DNA of 64,000 bases from assembly GCF_003713065.1 (NCBI RefSeq), contig NZ_CP033433.1:4489501-4553500 (forward strand), written 5' to 3'. The notes below the pieces were generated by a model. The model did not search any database and was not told where the DNA came from. It saw nothing but the letters and a program-made list of their open reading frames with translations. The stretch is from Cohnella candidum. GTDB lineage: Bacteria > Bacillota > Bacilli > Paenibacillales > Paenibacillaceae. Every line of letters starts with the position of its first letter. Within the stretch, counting starts at the first letter, position 1. The position numbers were made by a program, and so were the translations under genes. This document shows, piece after piece, positions 34,846 through 42,893 of this stretch.

Positions 34846-35207
34846 GTTGCCGACACCCCCTCTCCCGCGAAAAAGGTAAACGTGAGCATCCAGGAGGTCG
34901 CGTCGTAATTGATGGTCACCTCGTAGCGAAGGGACAGCTTGCGGTTGTTCAGCACGCCGAGGTGGATCATGTCATGGTTGCCGGTCGCCTTGCCTCTCGG
35001 GAAGTTCACGCATGAAATTCGCACCTCGTTGTACCGGACAAGCCGGATATCCGTCGTGAAGTCGTCCCTCCCGGGCTCGTTTTCGATGCAGAAGACGAAA
35101 GTCAAAGGATCGTTTTCTTCCGACAAGACGATTTCGATCGGATTCATGCCGTAAGCGAACACTCTGCCGTGATAGACGGCTTCGAACCCTCCGGACGTGA
35201 TTTTCAT
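34842..35207 (-). CDS. Small soluble beta-rich protein, partner of the two-pass membrane protein
   Basis: A 121-residue protein with alternating strands (GGFEAVYHGRVFAYGMNPIE, DPLTFVFCIEN, LRYEVTINYDATSWMLTFTF), no signal peptide. I chose the ATG 6 nt after GGGGGG; the frame is open further upstream without a good site. It is co-translated with the small membrane protein via a 4-nt overlap. The pair resembles phage-tail-like or envelope accessory pairs only loosely; function unknown. Confidence 0.65.
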   Translation of the reverse strand: MKITSGGFEAVYHGRVFAYGMNPIEIVLSEENDPLTFVFCIENEPGRDDFTTDIRLVRYNEVRISCVNFPRGKATGNHDMIHLGVLNNRKLSLRYEVTINYDATSWMLTFTFFAGEGVSAT

Positions 35208-35312
35208 GGTCATCCCCCCGAGTCTATCTGTCATCGTACGAGCTTCGATGGTATATTTTACGAAAGAGAATGTACGCGCATGACAATCCGGACGAAACGG
35301 GAGGAAACGGAC

Positions 35313-36251
35313 ATGCAGACAGGCTTCCGAACGATCAAGACGGTGAACGCGAACGAAATACATATGCGCGATCCCTTCGTGTTCGCCTACGGCGCGGAAA
35401 GAAAATATTATTTGTTCGGCACGACGTTCGCGGACGGCTGCGGAGACCAGGATCCGATCTTTGAAGTCTATGTCAGCGACGATTTAACTTTATGGACCGG
35501 GCCTTATGCGGCGTTTCAACCTCCGAAAGGGTTCTGGGGAGTACGGCATTACTGGGCGCCCGAAGTGTTCGAGGTAGACGGCAGGTTCTATATGTTCGCT
35601 TCCTTCAAAGGCGGCATCGGAGAAAATCGCGGCACGGGCATTCTCGTCGCCGATCATCCCGCGGGTCCGTACCGCGTCCACAGCGAAGGGCCGGTCACGC
35701 TGGCCGGCCATGAGTGTTTGGACGGTACGTATTACGAGGATGACGACGGGCAGCGGTGGATCGTGTTTTGCCACGAATGGACCGAGCTTTACGAAGGGAA
35801 AATCAAAGCGCTCCGTTTGACGAAGGATTTGAAGGCCTCGTATGGGGAAGCCGTCACGATCCTGAATGCGGCGGACAGGCCGTGGATCCGGCTGTTCGGG
35901 GATCCGCGCATCGAGAAGACGGGGTATTTGACCGACGCTCCGTTCTTGTACAGAGCCCGTAACGGGGAGCTGTTGCTGCTGTGGTCCAGCTACTCCGTAC
36001 CGAATTACGGCGACTCCGGACTTGGCGGTTACACGGTGGCGATCGCCCGTTCCGCGAACGGCCGAATGGACGGTCCTTGGACACACGACGAACGGTTGTT
36101 CATGGACCGCAATGCCGGGCATTCCAGCTTGTTCCGCGATTTCGAGAACCGGCTGTGGATCTGCACGCATTATCCCGATACGCCTCACGGACAGGAACGG
36201 CCGCTGTTTCTGCCGGTGGAGGAGACGGAGAACGGGTTGGCGCTGCGATAG
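35313..36251 (+). CDS. Glycoside hydrolase family 43-type protein (arabinanase/xylosidase-like)
   Basis: A 312-residue five-bladed beta-propeller without signal peptide, so intracellular. NEIHMRDPFVFAYG gives the catalytic base Asp20 in the family HxRDP context; GHECLDGTYYEDDDGQRWIV has the candidate pKa-modulating Asp138; Glu155 (FCHEWTEL) is a candidate acid. Such enzymes cleave arabinose or xylose residues from oligosaccharides. The ATG follows GGGAGGA by 7 nt. It is followed 16 nt later by an alditol oxidase gene, suggesting pentose or polyol metabolism. Confidence 0.87.
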   Translation: MQTGFRTIKTVNANEIHMRDPFVFAYGAERKYYLFGTTFADGCGDQDPIFEVYVSDDLTLWTGPYAAFQPPKGFWGVRHYWAPEVFEVDGRFYMFASFKGGIGENRGTGILVADHPAGPYRVHSEGPVTLAGHECLDGTYYEDDDGQRWIVFCHEWTELYEGKIKALRLTKDLKASYGEAVTILNAADRPWIRLFGDPRIEKTGYLTDAPFLYRARNGELLLLWSSYSVPNYGDSGLGGYTVAIARSANGRMDGPWTHDERLFMDRNAGHSSLFRDFENRLWICTHYPDTPHGQERPLFLPVEETENGLALR

Positions 36252-36267
36252 AATAGGAGGCGGGACT

Positions 36268-37533
36268 GTGGAAAATAACCGAAATTGGGCAGGGAACTAC
36301 ACCTACGGCACGTCGGAGATCGTGGTCGCGGAAACGGTAGAGCAAGTGCAGGATTGGGTGGCTCGCAGCGAGCGAATCAAGGTGCTGGGCACGCGTCACT
36401 CGTTTAACGGAATCGCCGACTCCAAGGATCGGTTTCTTTCTCTGCAGAAGTTGAACCGCTTAATCTCTTTGGATCGCAAGAATCACAGGGTTACCGTTGA
36501 AGCGGGCATTCGCTACGGGGAGCTGAGCCAATACCTCCACGATCACGGCTATGCTTTGCACAACATGGCGTCGCTGCCGCACATCACCGTTGCGGGCGCG
36601 ATCGCGACCGCGACGCACGGTTCCGGCGACGCCAACCGCAATTTGGCGGCAGCCGTCCATGCGCTGGAGGTTGTCCAAGCGGACGGGGACATCGCCGTTT
36701 TCTCCCGTGACCGAGGTGACGGGGAATTCGAGGGCGCGGTCGTCGGACTCGGGGGATTGGGCGTCGTCACCCGCATTACGCTGGACGTAGTCCCGGCTTT
36801 CGAAATGAGCCAGCACGTCTACGAGAATTTGCCGCTCGCGCAGCTGGAGCGGAATTTCGACGGAATTTTCTCCAGCGCCTACAGCGTCAGCTTGTTTACG
36901 GATTGGAAGAGCTCATCGTTTAACCAGGTTTGGATCAAGCGAAATACCGCCGACCCGGGCTTCGAACGCTTGGAACCGGAGTTTTACACGGCCACGGCGG
37001 CTGCCGCTCCGGTGCATCCGGTACCGGGCAACCCCACGGAAAACTGCACGGAGCAGCTGGGTGTTCCGGGGCCGTGGCATGAGCGGCTACCGCACTTCCG
37101 CATGCATTTCACGCCGAGTGCCGGAGAGGAGCTGCAGAGCGAATATTTCGTGCAGCGGCAGCATGCCTATGAAGCTTTGTGTGCGATTGAAAGGCTGCGG
37201 GAAGCGATCACGCCGCATCTCTATGTGTCCGAGATTCGCACCATCGCGGAAGACGATTTGTGGATGAGCCCCTGCTATAAACAGGCGATGGTCGGGATTC
37301 ATTTTACATGGATGAAGGATTGGGAAGCCGTCCGGCAAGTGTTGCCGCTCATCGAGAAGAGCCTTGAGCCTTACCGCGCCCGCCCGCATTGGGGGAAGCT
37401 GTTTACGATGGAACCCGCTCGGCTGCAAGCTCTCTACGAAAAGCTGCCGGACTTCAGGCAACTGCTTATTCGCCGGGACCCCGAAGGAAAGTTCCGCAAC
37501 GCGTTCCTGAACGAATATATCATGGGACATTAA
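36268..37533 (+). CDS. Alditol oxidase (AldO/xylitol-oxidase family FAD enzyme)
   Basis: A 421-residue VAO-type flavoprotein very like Streptomyces AldO over its full length. GTRHSFNGIADS holds His44, equivalent to the histidine that covalently carries FAD; NMASLPHITVAGAIATATHGSG is the FAD-binding loop; NCTEQLGVPGPWHERLPHFRMHFTPS, EIRTIAEDDLWMSP and HFTWMKDWEAV line the alditol site. It oxidises terminal CH2OH of sugar alcohols with O2, making H2O2. GTG start after AGGAGG. Likely in one operon with the GH43 gene. Confidence 0.93.
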   Translation: MENNRNWAGNYTYGTSEIVVAETVEQVQDWVARSERIKVLGTRHSFNGIADSKDRFLSLQKLNRLISLDRKNHRVTVEAGIRYGELSQYLHDHGYALHNMASLPHITVAGAIATATHGSGDANRNLAAAVHALEVVQADGDIAVFSRDRGDGEFEGAVVGLGGLGVVTRITLDVVPAFEMSQHVYENLPLAQLERNFDGIFSSAYSVSLFTDWKSSSFNQVWIKRNTADPGFERLEPEFYTATAAAAPVHPVPGNPTENCTEQLGVPGPWHERLPHFRMHFTPSAGEELQSEYFVQRQHAYEALCAIERLREAITPHLYVSEIRTIAEDDLWMSPCYKQAMVGIHFTWMKDWEAVRQVLPLIEKSLEPYRARPHWGKLFTMEPARLQALYEKLPDFRQLLIRRDPEGKFRNAFLNEYIMGH

Positions 37534-37560
37534 GGGCTTGTGCCGAAAGGGGTCGACGCG

Positions 37561-38145
37561 TTGAAGGTCACGCGGATGGAAGCGTTCAGCGATGGCGTGC
37601 TCGCCATCATCATTACGATCATGGTCTTGGAGTTTAAGGTTCCCGAAGGGCATGACTGGAGTTCTCTGGTGGACTTGGTGCCCAAGCTTCTCAGTTACGC
37701 GGTCAGTTTTGTTTACGTCGGGATCTACTGGAACAATCATCATCATCTGCTTCACACGGTCCAAACTTTGAACGGGAAATTGATGTGGCTCAACTTGCTG
37801 CTGTTGTTCTGTCTGTCGCTCGTGCCGTTCTCGACCGCCTGGATGGGGGAAAGCGGCTTTGCCCCGACGCCGACGGCGTTGTACGGGATCGTGCTGCTGC
37901 TTGCCGCCATCTCCTACACCTTGCTGCAACGCGCGATTCTGAAGCAGCACTCCCCCGACTCGCCGCTGATTGCTGCGATGGGGAAGGACTATAAAGGCAT
38001 CATTTCGCCGTTCTTCTACCTCTTGGCCATCCTGACGGCTTACTTGAATGCATGGGTATCTTGCTTCTTCTTCGTACTCGTCGCCGCGATCTGGTTCGTG
38101 CCGGATCAGCGGATTGAGCGCGTGATCAAGAACAGGGCTATGTAA
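37561..38145 (+). CDS. TMEM175-family (DUF1211) potassium-channel-like membrane protein
   Basis: A 194-residue, six-segment membrane protein. VTRMEAFSDGVLAIIITIMVLEF carries the family FSDG motif in the first helix that lines the pore of bacterial TMEM175 channels; YWNNHHHLLHTV is the conserved intervening segment. The TTG start has AAAGGGG 8 nt upstream and is preferred over GTG further 5'. K+ conductance is the known activity of characterised homologues. Confidence 0.9.
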   Translation: MKVTRMEAFSDGVLAIIITIMVLEFKVPEGHDWSSLVDLVPKLLSYAVSFVYVGIYWNNHHHLLHTVQTLNGKLMWLNLLLLFCLSLVPFSTAWMGESGFAPTPTALYGIVLLLAAISYTLLQRAILKQHSPDSPLIAAMGKDYKGIISPFFYLLAILTAYLNAWVSCFFFVLVAAIWFVPDQRIERVIKNRAM

Positions 38146-38197
38146 CTTGCAAGCCGAATCGCCCGCATGTAAGATGAGTAGAATGGAGGCGATAAGA

Positions 38198-38488
38198 TTG
38201 GACAACAACGAAAAGCAAGCCGAAGAACAGGTCAATTATAAGCTGTCGTTTGCCCAGCTTTTTAACGAGTCTTTCATGAAGCGGTATACGAAACACGAAA
38301 ATATTGTGGACTTCCTTGATAAAAGCCCATTCGAAATCAACTCGCTAGAAGATTTTGAGAAGATTGATAACGACGCTTGGGATCAATATGTAGCGGAAAA
38401 CAGCACTTTTAAATCTTGGGAAGAAATGAACGGAATGGCCGGGGCCGAGCTCGTCGCGAATCAAATGAAAAAAGCTTTTAAATTGTAA
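38198..38488 (+). CDS. 96-residue acidic hypothetical protein
   Basis: Soluble, strongly acidic and Asn/Phe-rich, starting MDNNEKQAEEQVNYKLSFAQ, with KHENIVDFLDKSPFEINSLEDF and a Trp-containing C-terminal half. TTG start 8 nt after GGAGG. Followed by a clear terminator, so it is the last gene of this transcript. No family recognised. Confidence 0.68.
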   Translation: MDNNEKQAEEQVNYKLSFAQLFNESFMKRYTKHENIVDFLDKSPFEINSLEDFEKIDNDAWDQYVAENSTFKSWEEMNGMAGAELVANQMKKAFKL

Positions 38489-38515
38489 GAGCCTCGCCTA
38501 TTTGCTAGCAAGCCG

Positions 38516-38550
38516 AAACAGCCCGAATCCTCACGGATACGGGCTGTTTT
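38516..38550 (+). terminator. Terminator after the acidic hypothetical gene
   Basis: AACAGCCCG / CGGGCTGTT stem with a 14-nt loop region, then TT; A-rich on the left. Confidence 0.85.
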
Positions 38551-38633
38551 CATCTGTTCGAAGGGCGAATGCCGCTGTCGAATTACCCGTACAACCCTGC
38601 GGTTCCCGGCATATATTGCAAGTGACACAAAAT

Positions 38634-38648
38634 CCTCCTTTAAGGAGG
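38634..38648 (+). promoter_or_regulatory. Palindromic, self-complementary Shine-Dalgarno region
   Basis: CCTCCTTTAAGGAGG is a perfect palindrome whose right arm is the start of the Shine-Dalgarno AAGGAGGTGAT, placed 9 nt before the ATG of the next gene. CCTCC can pair with GGAGG across a TTTAA loop and hide the ribosome binding site. Confidence 0.6.
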
Positions 38649-38657
38649 TGATGCCAA

Positions 38658-38951
38658 ATGTTAGCTCCTTTAACGCATTGGATGGAAATCGCATTGTGGG
38701 TCGTGCTGGGCTCGATGGCGGTTGACTTCTTGATCGGGTTGTTCAAACTCGGGACAGGGGGCAGCTTGAGATTCGTGCCGGATTTCGTGGTGCGTTACTT
38801 GAAAGATATCCTCTACTACGTGCTGCCTCTGCTCGTCCTTGCGTCCGTTTCGGTCATGGATTCGACGGGATGGATCGTGCTTGCCGGTTATTATGCAGGC
38901 GCAGTAGCCGTCGTCCTCAAGTATTTATGGGATATCAAAGCAAAATTGTAA
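38658..38951 (+). CDS. 97-residue holin-like membrane protein
   Basis: Three hydrophobic stretches (ALWVVLGSMAVDFLIGLFKL, YVLPLLVLASVSVM, WIVLAGYYAGAVAVVLKYL) and a charged C-terminus, the layout of small phage-holin-like or sporulation membrane proteins; no phage genes are nearby. It has an unusually perfect Shine-Dalgarno sequence that is also part of a palindrome. Ended by a strong terminator. Confidence 0.7.
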   Translation: MLAPLTHWMEIALWVVLGSMAVDFLIGLFKLGTGGSLRFVPDFVVRYLKDILYYVLPLLVLASVSVMDSTGWIVLAGYYAGAVAVVLKYLWDIKAKL

Positions 38952-38960
38952 CCGCAAACG

Positions 38961-38999
38961 AAGAGCATCGGAGATAGTCTCCGATGCTCTTTACTTTTA
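38961..38999. terminator. Bidirectional terminator
   Basis: AGAGCATCGGAGA / TCTCCGATGCTCT, 13-bp perfect stem with a 3-nt loop, then TTACTTTTA. Serves the holin-like gene and the convergent dehydrogenase gene. Confidence 0.88.
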
Positions 39000-39941
39000 G
39001 GTCCGCGTTTCCGCCAGGGAAGACCCGAGCGCCCAAATCCGTTCCACGTTCCGGGGATCCGCCGCATAGCGGGGATAACTCCGCGAGCCGAAAATGTTCT
39101 TCAGCTGCGCGAATCCTTGTTCGTTAGCCGCCGGCTCCACGATTTCTCTCTTATGGTTGAAGAGTCGGCCGGTCACGCTGCGGTACTCCTCCGAGGTGCA
39201 GAGGTTAAAGTAGTTGTCGGCCATGCCTTCCGGCAAGGGGTTCGTCAGATTTTGAACCCGGGCAAGCATGCGCCAGACGGGGCTCATTTTCGCGATCGTT
39301 TCCGGTGACAGCTTCACGCGGTTGATGAGCAAGGCGTTGACTTGGATTCCTTGATCCTTCAGCTCCTCCGCCAACTTGAAGGTCAACATCAACAGCCCCA
39401 TTTTCGAATCGCCGTACATTTTGTAGACGTTGTAACGCCGCTGCCCGCGGAACTCGCCGCGCAGGTTATCGAATTCGATCTGCCGTTTCGGGTCGAAGAA
39501 ATGCTTGATGTTCGTCGTGCAAGCGTTAAGAACTCTCGGATCCTCCGATTTCGCGAGATGATCCGCCAAGAGGCGGGTCATGAAGAACGGCCCGAACGCG
39601 TTCGTGGCGAAAGAGAGCTCGACGTTCTCGGGGCTGAGTCTATATGCTTGCTCTCCGTAATTCAAATAGGCGGCGTTATGGATAAGGATGTCCAGGCGCG
39701 GATATCGGGCTTTGAAAGCCGTGCAAAACGATCGTATGGAATCGAAAGAAGAGACGTCGAGCTCGAGCAGGTCGACATTCGGATTTCCCGATGCTTCCTG
39801 GATTTCCCGTTGCGCGGAGACGCCCCTCTCCAGACTGCGGCAGGCCATGACGACACGGTAACCCTCCGTCGCGAACCGCAGTGCCGCCGCTTTGCCGATC
39901 CCCGAATTGGCTCCGGTAATGATCACGATTTTATCGTTCAT
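38997..39941 (-). CDS. Short-chain dehydrogenase/reductase (retinol-dehydrogenase-like)
   Basis: A 314-residue SDR: IVIITGANSGIGKAAALRFA (TGxxxGIG cofactor motif), VDLLELDVSSFDSI, LDILIHNAAYLNYGE (NAG/NNA-like), and the active site with YNVYKMYGDSKMGLLML (Tyr-x-x-x-Lys variant region; the exact YxxxK is shifted to YGDSK). NADP(H) use is likely from the basic residue after the second strand (ACRSLERG). It overlaps the TetR gene by 4 nt, so it is the regulated enzyme of that operon. Substrate unknown. Confidence 0.88.
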   Translation of the reverse strand: MNDKIVIITGANSGIGKAAALRFATEGYRVVMACRSLERGVSAQREIQEASGNPNVDLLELDVSSFDSIRSFCTAFKARYPRLDILIHNAAYLNYGEQAYRLSPENVELSFATNAFGPFFMTRLLADHLAKSEDPRVLNACTTNIKHFFDPKRQIEFDNLRGEFRGQRRYNVYKMYGDSKMGLLMLTFKLAEELKDQGIQVNALLINRVKLSPETIAKMSPVWRMLARVQNLTNPLPEGMADNYFNLCTSEEYRSVTGRLFNHKREIVEPAANEQGFAQLKNIFGSRSYPRYAADPRNVERIWALGSSLAETRT

Positions 39942-40522
39942 GCTTTCGCACCTCCCGTTTGTTTCCGCATCTGCGCGGCTGTCATGATATCCTCCGCCGC
40001 GCTGTCCATGATGCGGATCATCTGTTGCTCGTCGAAGCTGTCCGGCAGCAGTCCGTTGGCGACCATAACCGACAGACCCGTCTGAAAGATTTGCATTTTC
40101 AGCAAGATCGTCCGCAGCTCCTCTTCAGAGAGTCCCTGGAGATTCGGATCTTGTTTCATCAAGCCGACAAGCACGTCTAAATCTTGCTCTTGAGGCTTCA
40201 TGTGATCGTTCTTCTTCATGACGAGGTCACGGTAGAGGACGCTGTATTCCTTCGCGAACCGCAGGCTCGCGACTCCGATGTCGTGGAACGGATGTCCCGA
40301 ATTTTGTTCCGCTAGCAGCTGTCGGCTGATCGCGAAAGTCTTGTGGACCACCGCCTCGACCAGTTCGCCAGCCTCTTTAAAATTGACGTAAATCGGAGCA
40401 ATGGAGCTTCCCAGCTTGTCGGCCACCTTGCGGATCGTAATGCCGTCCAAGCCTTCCGTCCTTGCGATTTCGAAGGCGGCGTCGACAATTTGTTCTTTCG
40501 TGAATTTGGACTTCGGTGCCAT
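39938..40522 (-). CDS. TetR-family transcriptional regulator
   Basis: A 194-residue repressor: FTKEQIVDAAFEIARTEGLDGITIRKVADKLGSSIAPIYVNFKEAGEL is the TetR helix-turn-helix (quoted in part: ITIRKVADKLGSSIAPIY), followed by an all-helical ligand domain. First gene of an operon with the downstream dehydrogenase, which it probably represses. A palindrome lies 31 nt upstream of its start. Confidence 0.93.
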   Translation of the reverse strand: MAPKSKFTKEQIVDAAFEIARTEGLDGITIRKVADKLGSSIAPIYVNFKEAGELVEAVVHKTFAISRQLLAEQNSGHPFHDIGVASLRFAKEYSVLYRDLVMKKNDHMKPQEQDLDVLVGLMKQDPNLQGLSEEELRTILLKMQIFQTGLSVMVANGLLPDSFDEQQMIRIMDSAAEDIMTAAQMRKQTGGAKA

Positions 40523-40552
40523 TGGGGGTCATCTCCATCAATTCGTACCATT

Positions 40553-40579
40553 TGATATATATCACTTGATATGTATTGT
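40553..40579. promoter_or_regulatory. Candidate TetR operator and promoter
   Basis: TGATATATATCA (40553-40564) is a perfect 12-bp palindrome; a related half site TTGATATGTA follows at 40566. It lies where the tetR promoter should be. Assignment to this TetR is inferred from position. Confidence 0.45.
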
Positions 40580-40679
40580 ATGGGGGAATCCATCATATGG
40601 CAAGAAAAATTTTCGAAGCTTGCAACGGCAAGCGCGGCCTTCCCGTCTATTCGGTAAATGGCAGATGGGAGCAAATAGG

Positions 40680-41033
40680 ATGAAAACGGGATTAATTTGG
40701 ATCTTAAGTGCGGCTGTACTCGTCGGATCGGCCGGCTGCGCGGCGAAGAAAAGCCAGGAGCCCCAGGAAGGGTTGGCGGCCCAATCCGCTTCCTGCGAAG
40801 CCGCGCCGGAAGAACTGCATTGGAATGGAGCCGTTTACCAGCTGACCAACGCGAACTCCACCGTAGAGCCGGGAATGAAATACGGCTATTTATCTTGCGA
40901 CCACGGCAAGTTCACTCCCGGGGATGACGGTCCGGGAGCCTTTATCTTATACAGCGCGGGAAATCCGGGAACGAGTAGCGATATCGTGATGTTCGGACAA
41001 TGGGGCGAGGGACTGTACCGTAAAAAGCCTTAA
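40680..41033 (+). CDS. Small lipoprotein
   Basis: A 117-residue lipoprotein: MKTGLIWILSAAVLVGSAGC gives a signal peptide with Cys20 as the lipid site (SAGC is a slightly atypical lipobox). The mature part has two further cysteines (SASCEAA, YLSCDHG), which may form a disulfide, and a beta-rich domain (ELHWNGAVYQL, GYLSCDHGKF). Start after GGGAG. No family recognised. Divergent from the tetR operon. Confidence 0.75.
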   Translation: MKTGLIWILSAAVLVGSAGCAAKKSQEPQEGLAAQSASCEAAPEELHWNGAVYQLTNANSTVEPGMKYGYLSCDHGKFTPGDDGPGAFILYSAGNPGTSSDIVMFGQWGEGLYRKKP

Positions 41034-41050
41034 CGCGAACTCAAGGAGGA

Positions 41051-41084
41051 AAACCCGCGTCTGCGATAAGCAGCGCGGGTTTCT
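41051..41084 (+). terminator. Terminator after the lipoprotein gene
   Basis: AAACCCGCG / CGCGGGTTT with inner CTGC / GCAG and a 5-nt loop. Confidence 0.88.
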
Positions 41085-41199
41085 TGCATGATGCCTATTT
41101 TCTAGACGTCTGTGCGTTCGTCCTGTCAGTGGAAACGCCCTTGCCATATGTTATGGGTGTAAGACGAATTCCAATCACGAACAAGGGTGGTGAATGTTC

Positions 41200-41298
41200 A
41201 TGGGTTACAGCTGCGGCGGTTTCGGCGGCGGTGTCGCAATCGTGTTGGTGCTCTACATCCTGTTGGTGATCATTCTGGCTGGAGCATTGTGGGTCTAA
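41200..41298 (+). CDS. YjcZ-family sporulation peptide
   Basis: A 32-residue peptide starting MGYSCGGFGGG and continuing with one hydrophobic helix (VAIVLVLYILLVIILAGALWV). The Gly/Cys head plus single membrane span is the YjcZ/YjcM-type pattern of tiny spore-associated peptides of bacilli. Ribosome binding site AAGGGTGG about 10 nt upstream; an ATG two codons earlier is possible. Supports a spore-forming host. Confidence 0.85.
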   Translation: MGYSCGGFGGGVAIVLVLYILLVIILAGALWV

Positions 41299-41347
41299 AG
41301 TAAGACCCGGTAATCCTTGGGGGAGAGCGGCGATTCGCCGACTCTCC

Positions 41348-42883
41348 CTATTTTGCTTTCGGATGCGGAGCCTTCTTGGGCCGCCTGAGGAACAGCGAGA
41401 AGAAAATGCCGATCGCCGTCAGAAAAGTCGCCACGAGGAACGCGTCGTTGATGCCGCCGATCGTCGATTCTTTGGCCATTAACCCGCCAAGGATCGTCAT
41501 GGCATAAGCTCCGCCCAGCTCGGCGGGAAGTCCGGTCACCGCCGCGACGCCGGCTTCGAAGAGCCCGATGTTCTCGCTCGCGATAGGGTTGTTCATTGTC
41601 AAGGTATTGGAGTAATTCGCGGCATGCTCGGTGGTCCGGGTGGACATGACCGTGACGAGCAGAGCGGTGCCGAAGGAGCTGGCCACTTGCCGCATCGTAT
41701 TGGAGACGGCCGTGCCGTGCCCCTTCAGCTGCGGCGGCAGCGCGTTCAGGCCTTCCGTCATGATCGTCATCATGATGAAGGAGACGCCGAAGCTCCTCAA
41801 CGCGTAAATCAGCATCAGATGCGAGTAGCCGGTCGCATCTGTCAATTTCGTCAACTGGTAGGTGGTGACCGCCGTAATCGTGAGGCCGATGACGGCCAGA
41901 GGCCGAACGCCGAACTTGTCGAATAGAATGCCCGAGATCGGGGACATGACGCCCATGAGCAGGGCGCCGGGCAGCAGCAGCAGGCCGGAATCCAGCGCCG
42001 AATAACCCCGGATGTTCTGCACGTAAATCGGCAGCAGCAGCATGGCGCCGAACATGGCCATGTTGACGATCATGCTGACGAGCGTGGACATCGTGAAGGT
42101 TAAGTTGGAGAACACCCTCAGATTCAGCATCGGCGCTTTGGCGGCCAGTTCCCGGTACACGAAGAACACGAGGAAGACCAATCCGACGATGATCGAGATG
42201 TCCACGACGGAATCGCCCCACCCCCGGCTGCCCGCTTCGCTGAGTCCGTACAAGAGAGCGCCGAAGCCGATGCTGGAGAAGATCGCTCCGACCCAATCCA
42301 GTTTGGGATAGGACAGCTTGAGAATGTTGGACAAGTATTTGAAAGTGAGCAGCACTTCGATGGCTCCGAGGGGAACCATGATGAAGAACAAAATCCGCCA
42401 CGAGTAATGCTCCACCATATAACCGGCGAACGTAGGGCCGACTGCCGGGGCGAACATCATCGCGATGCCCATCATGCCCATGGCTCTCCCCATTTTATCC
42501 GGCGGGAAGATCCTCAGGAAAATGTTCGTCACCAGCGGCATCATGATACCGGCACCGATGGCCTGTACGACGCGTCCGAACATAATGATCGAAAACACGC
42601 CGCCGATTCCGCACAGGAGCGACCCGATCGTGAAGAAAGCCATGGCGCTCGCGAACAGCAGCCGGGTGGAGATCGTCTCCATCAGGAAGGCGCTGATCGG
42701 GATCATGATGGCGTTGGCCAGCATGAATCCGGTCGACAGCCATTGGATGGTCGTGGTCGACACGTTCAGGTCGTTCATCATATGGGGAATCGCGACGTTC
42801 ACCATCGTCTGGTTCAGGATCGCGATGAACATGCCGCAAATCAACACGACGACCGTGGGGGCGACGCTCCTCTGTTCTGCCAT
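41348..42883 (-). CDS. DHA2-family drug:H+ antiporter (EmrB/QacA type)
   Basis: A 511-residue, 14-segment major-facilitator transporter. Motif A/D elements are TIQWLSTGFMLANAIMIPISAFLMETISTR-like (TTTIQWLSTGFMLANAIMIP), motif C region AIMMAPAVGPTFAGYMVEHY-like (MMFAPAVGPTFAGYM), and LDSGLLLLPGALLMGVMSPI is typical of EmrB. It exports drugs or metabolites and works with the membrane-fusion protein encoded just upstream (10-nt gap). Confidence 0.94.
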   Translation of the reverse strand: MAEQRSVAPTVVVLICGMFIAILNQTMVNVAIPHMMNDLNVSTTTIQWLSTGFMLANAIMIPISAFLMETISTRLLFASAMAFFTIGSLLCGIGGVFSIIMFGRVVQAIGAGIMMPLVTNIFLRIFPPDKMGRAMGMMGIAMMFAPAVGPTFAGYMVEHYSWRILFFIMVPLGAIEVLLTFKYLSNILKLSYPKLDWVGAIFSSIGFGALLYGLSEAGSRGWGDSVVDISIIVGLVFLVFFVYRELAAKAPMLNLRVFSNLTFTMSTLVSMIVNMAMFGAMLLLPIYVQNIRGYSALDSGLLLLPGALLMGVMSPISGILFDKFGVRPLAVIGLTITAVTTYQLTKLTDATGYSHLMLIYALRSFGVSFIMMTIMTEGLNALPPQLKGHGTAVSNTMRQVASSFGTALLVTVMSTRTTEHAANYSNTLTMNNPIASENIGLFEAGVAAVTGLPAELGGAYAMTILGGLMAKESTIGGINDAFLVATFLTAIGIFFSLFLRRPKKAPHPKAK

Positions 42884-42893
42884 GGGGCACCCC

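Noticed and set aside
37087-38235. 382-codon frame opposite the alditol oxidase and channel genes
   Set aside because: Spans an intergenic boundary between two recognised genes on the other strand; no domain signal.
38658-38951. Prophage remnant suggested by the holin-like protein
   Set aside because: No other phage gene, integrase or attachment site within 10 kb; such small membrane proteins also occur as chromosomal genes.
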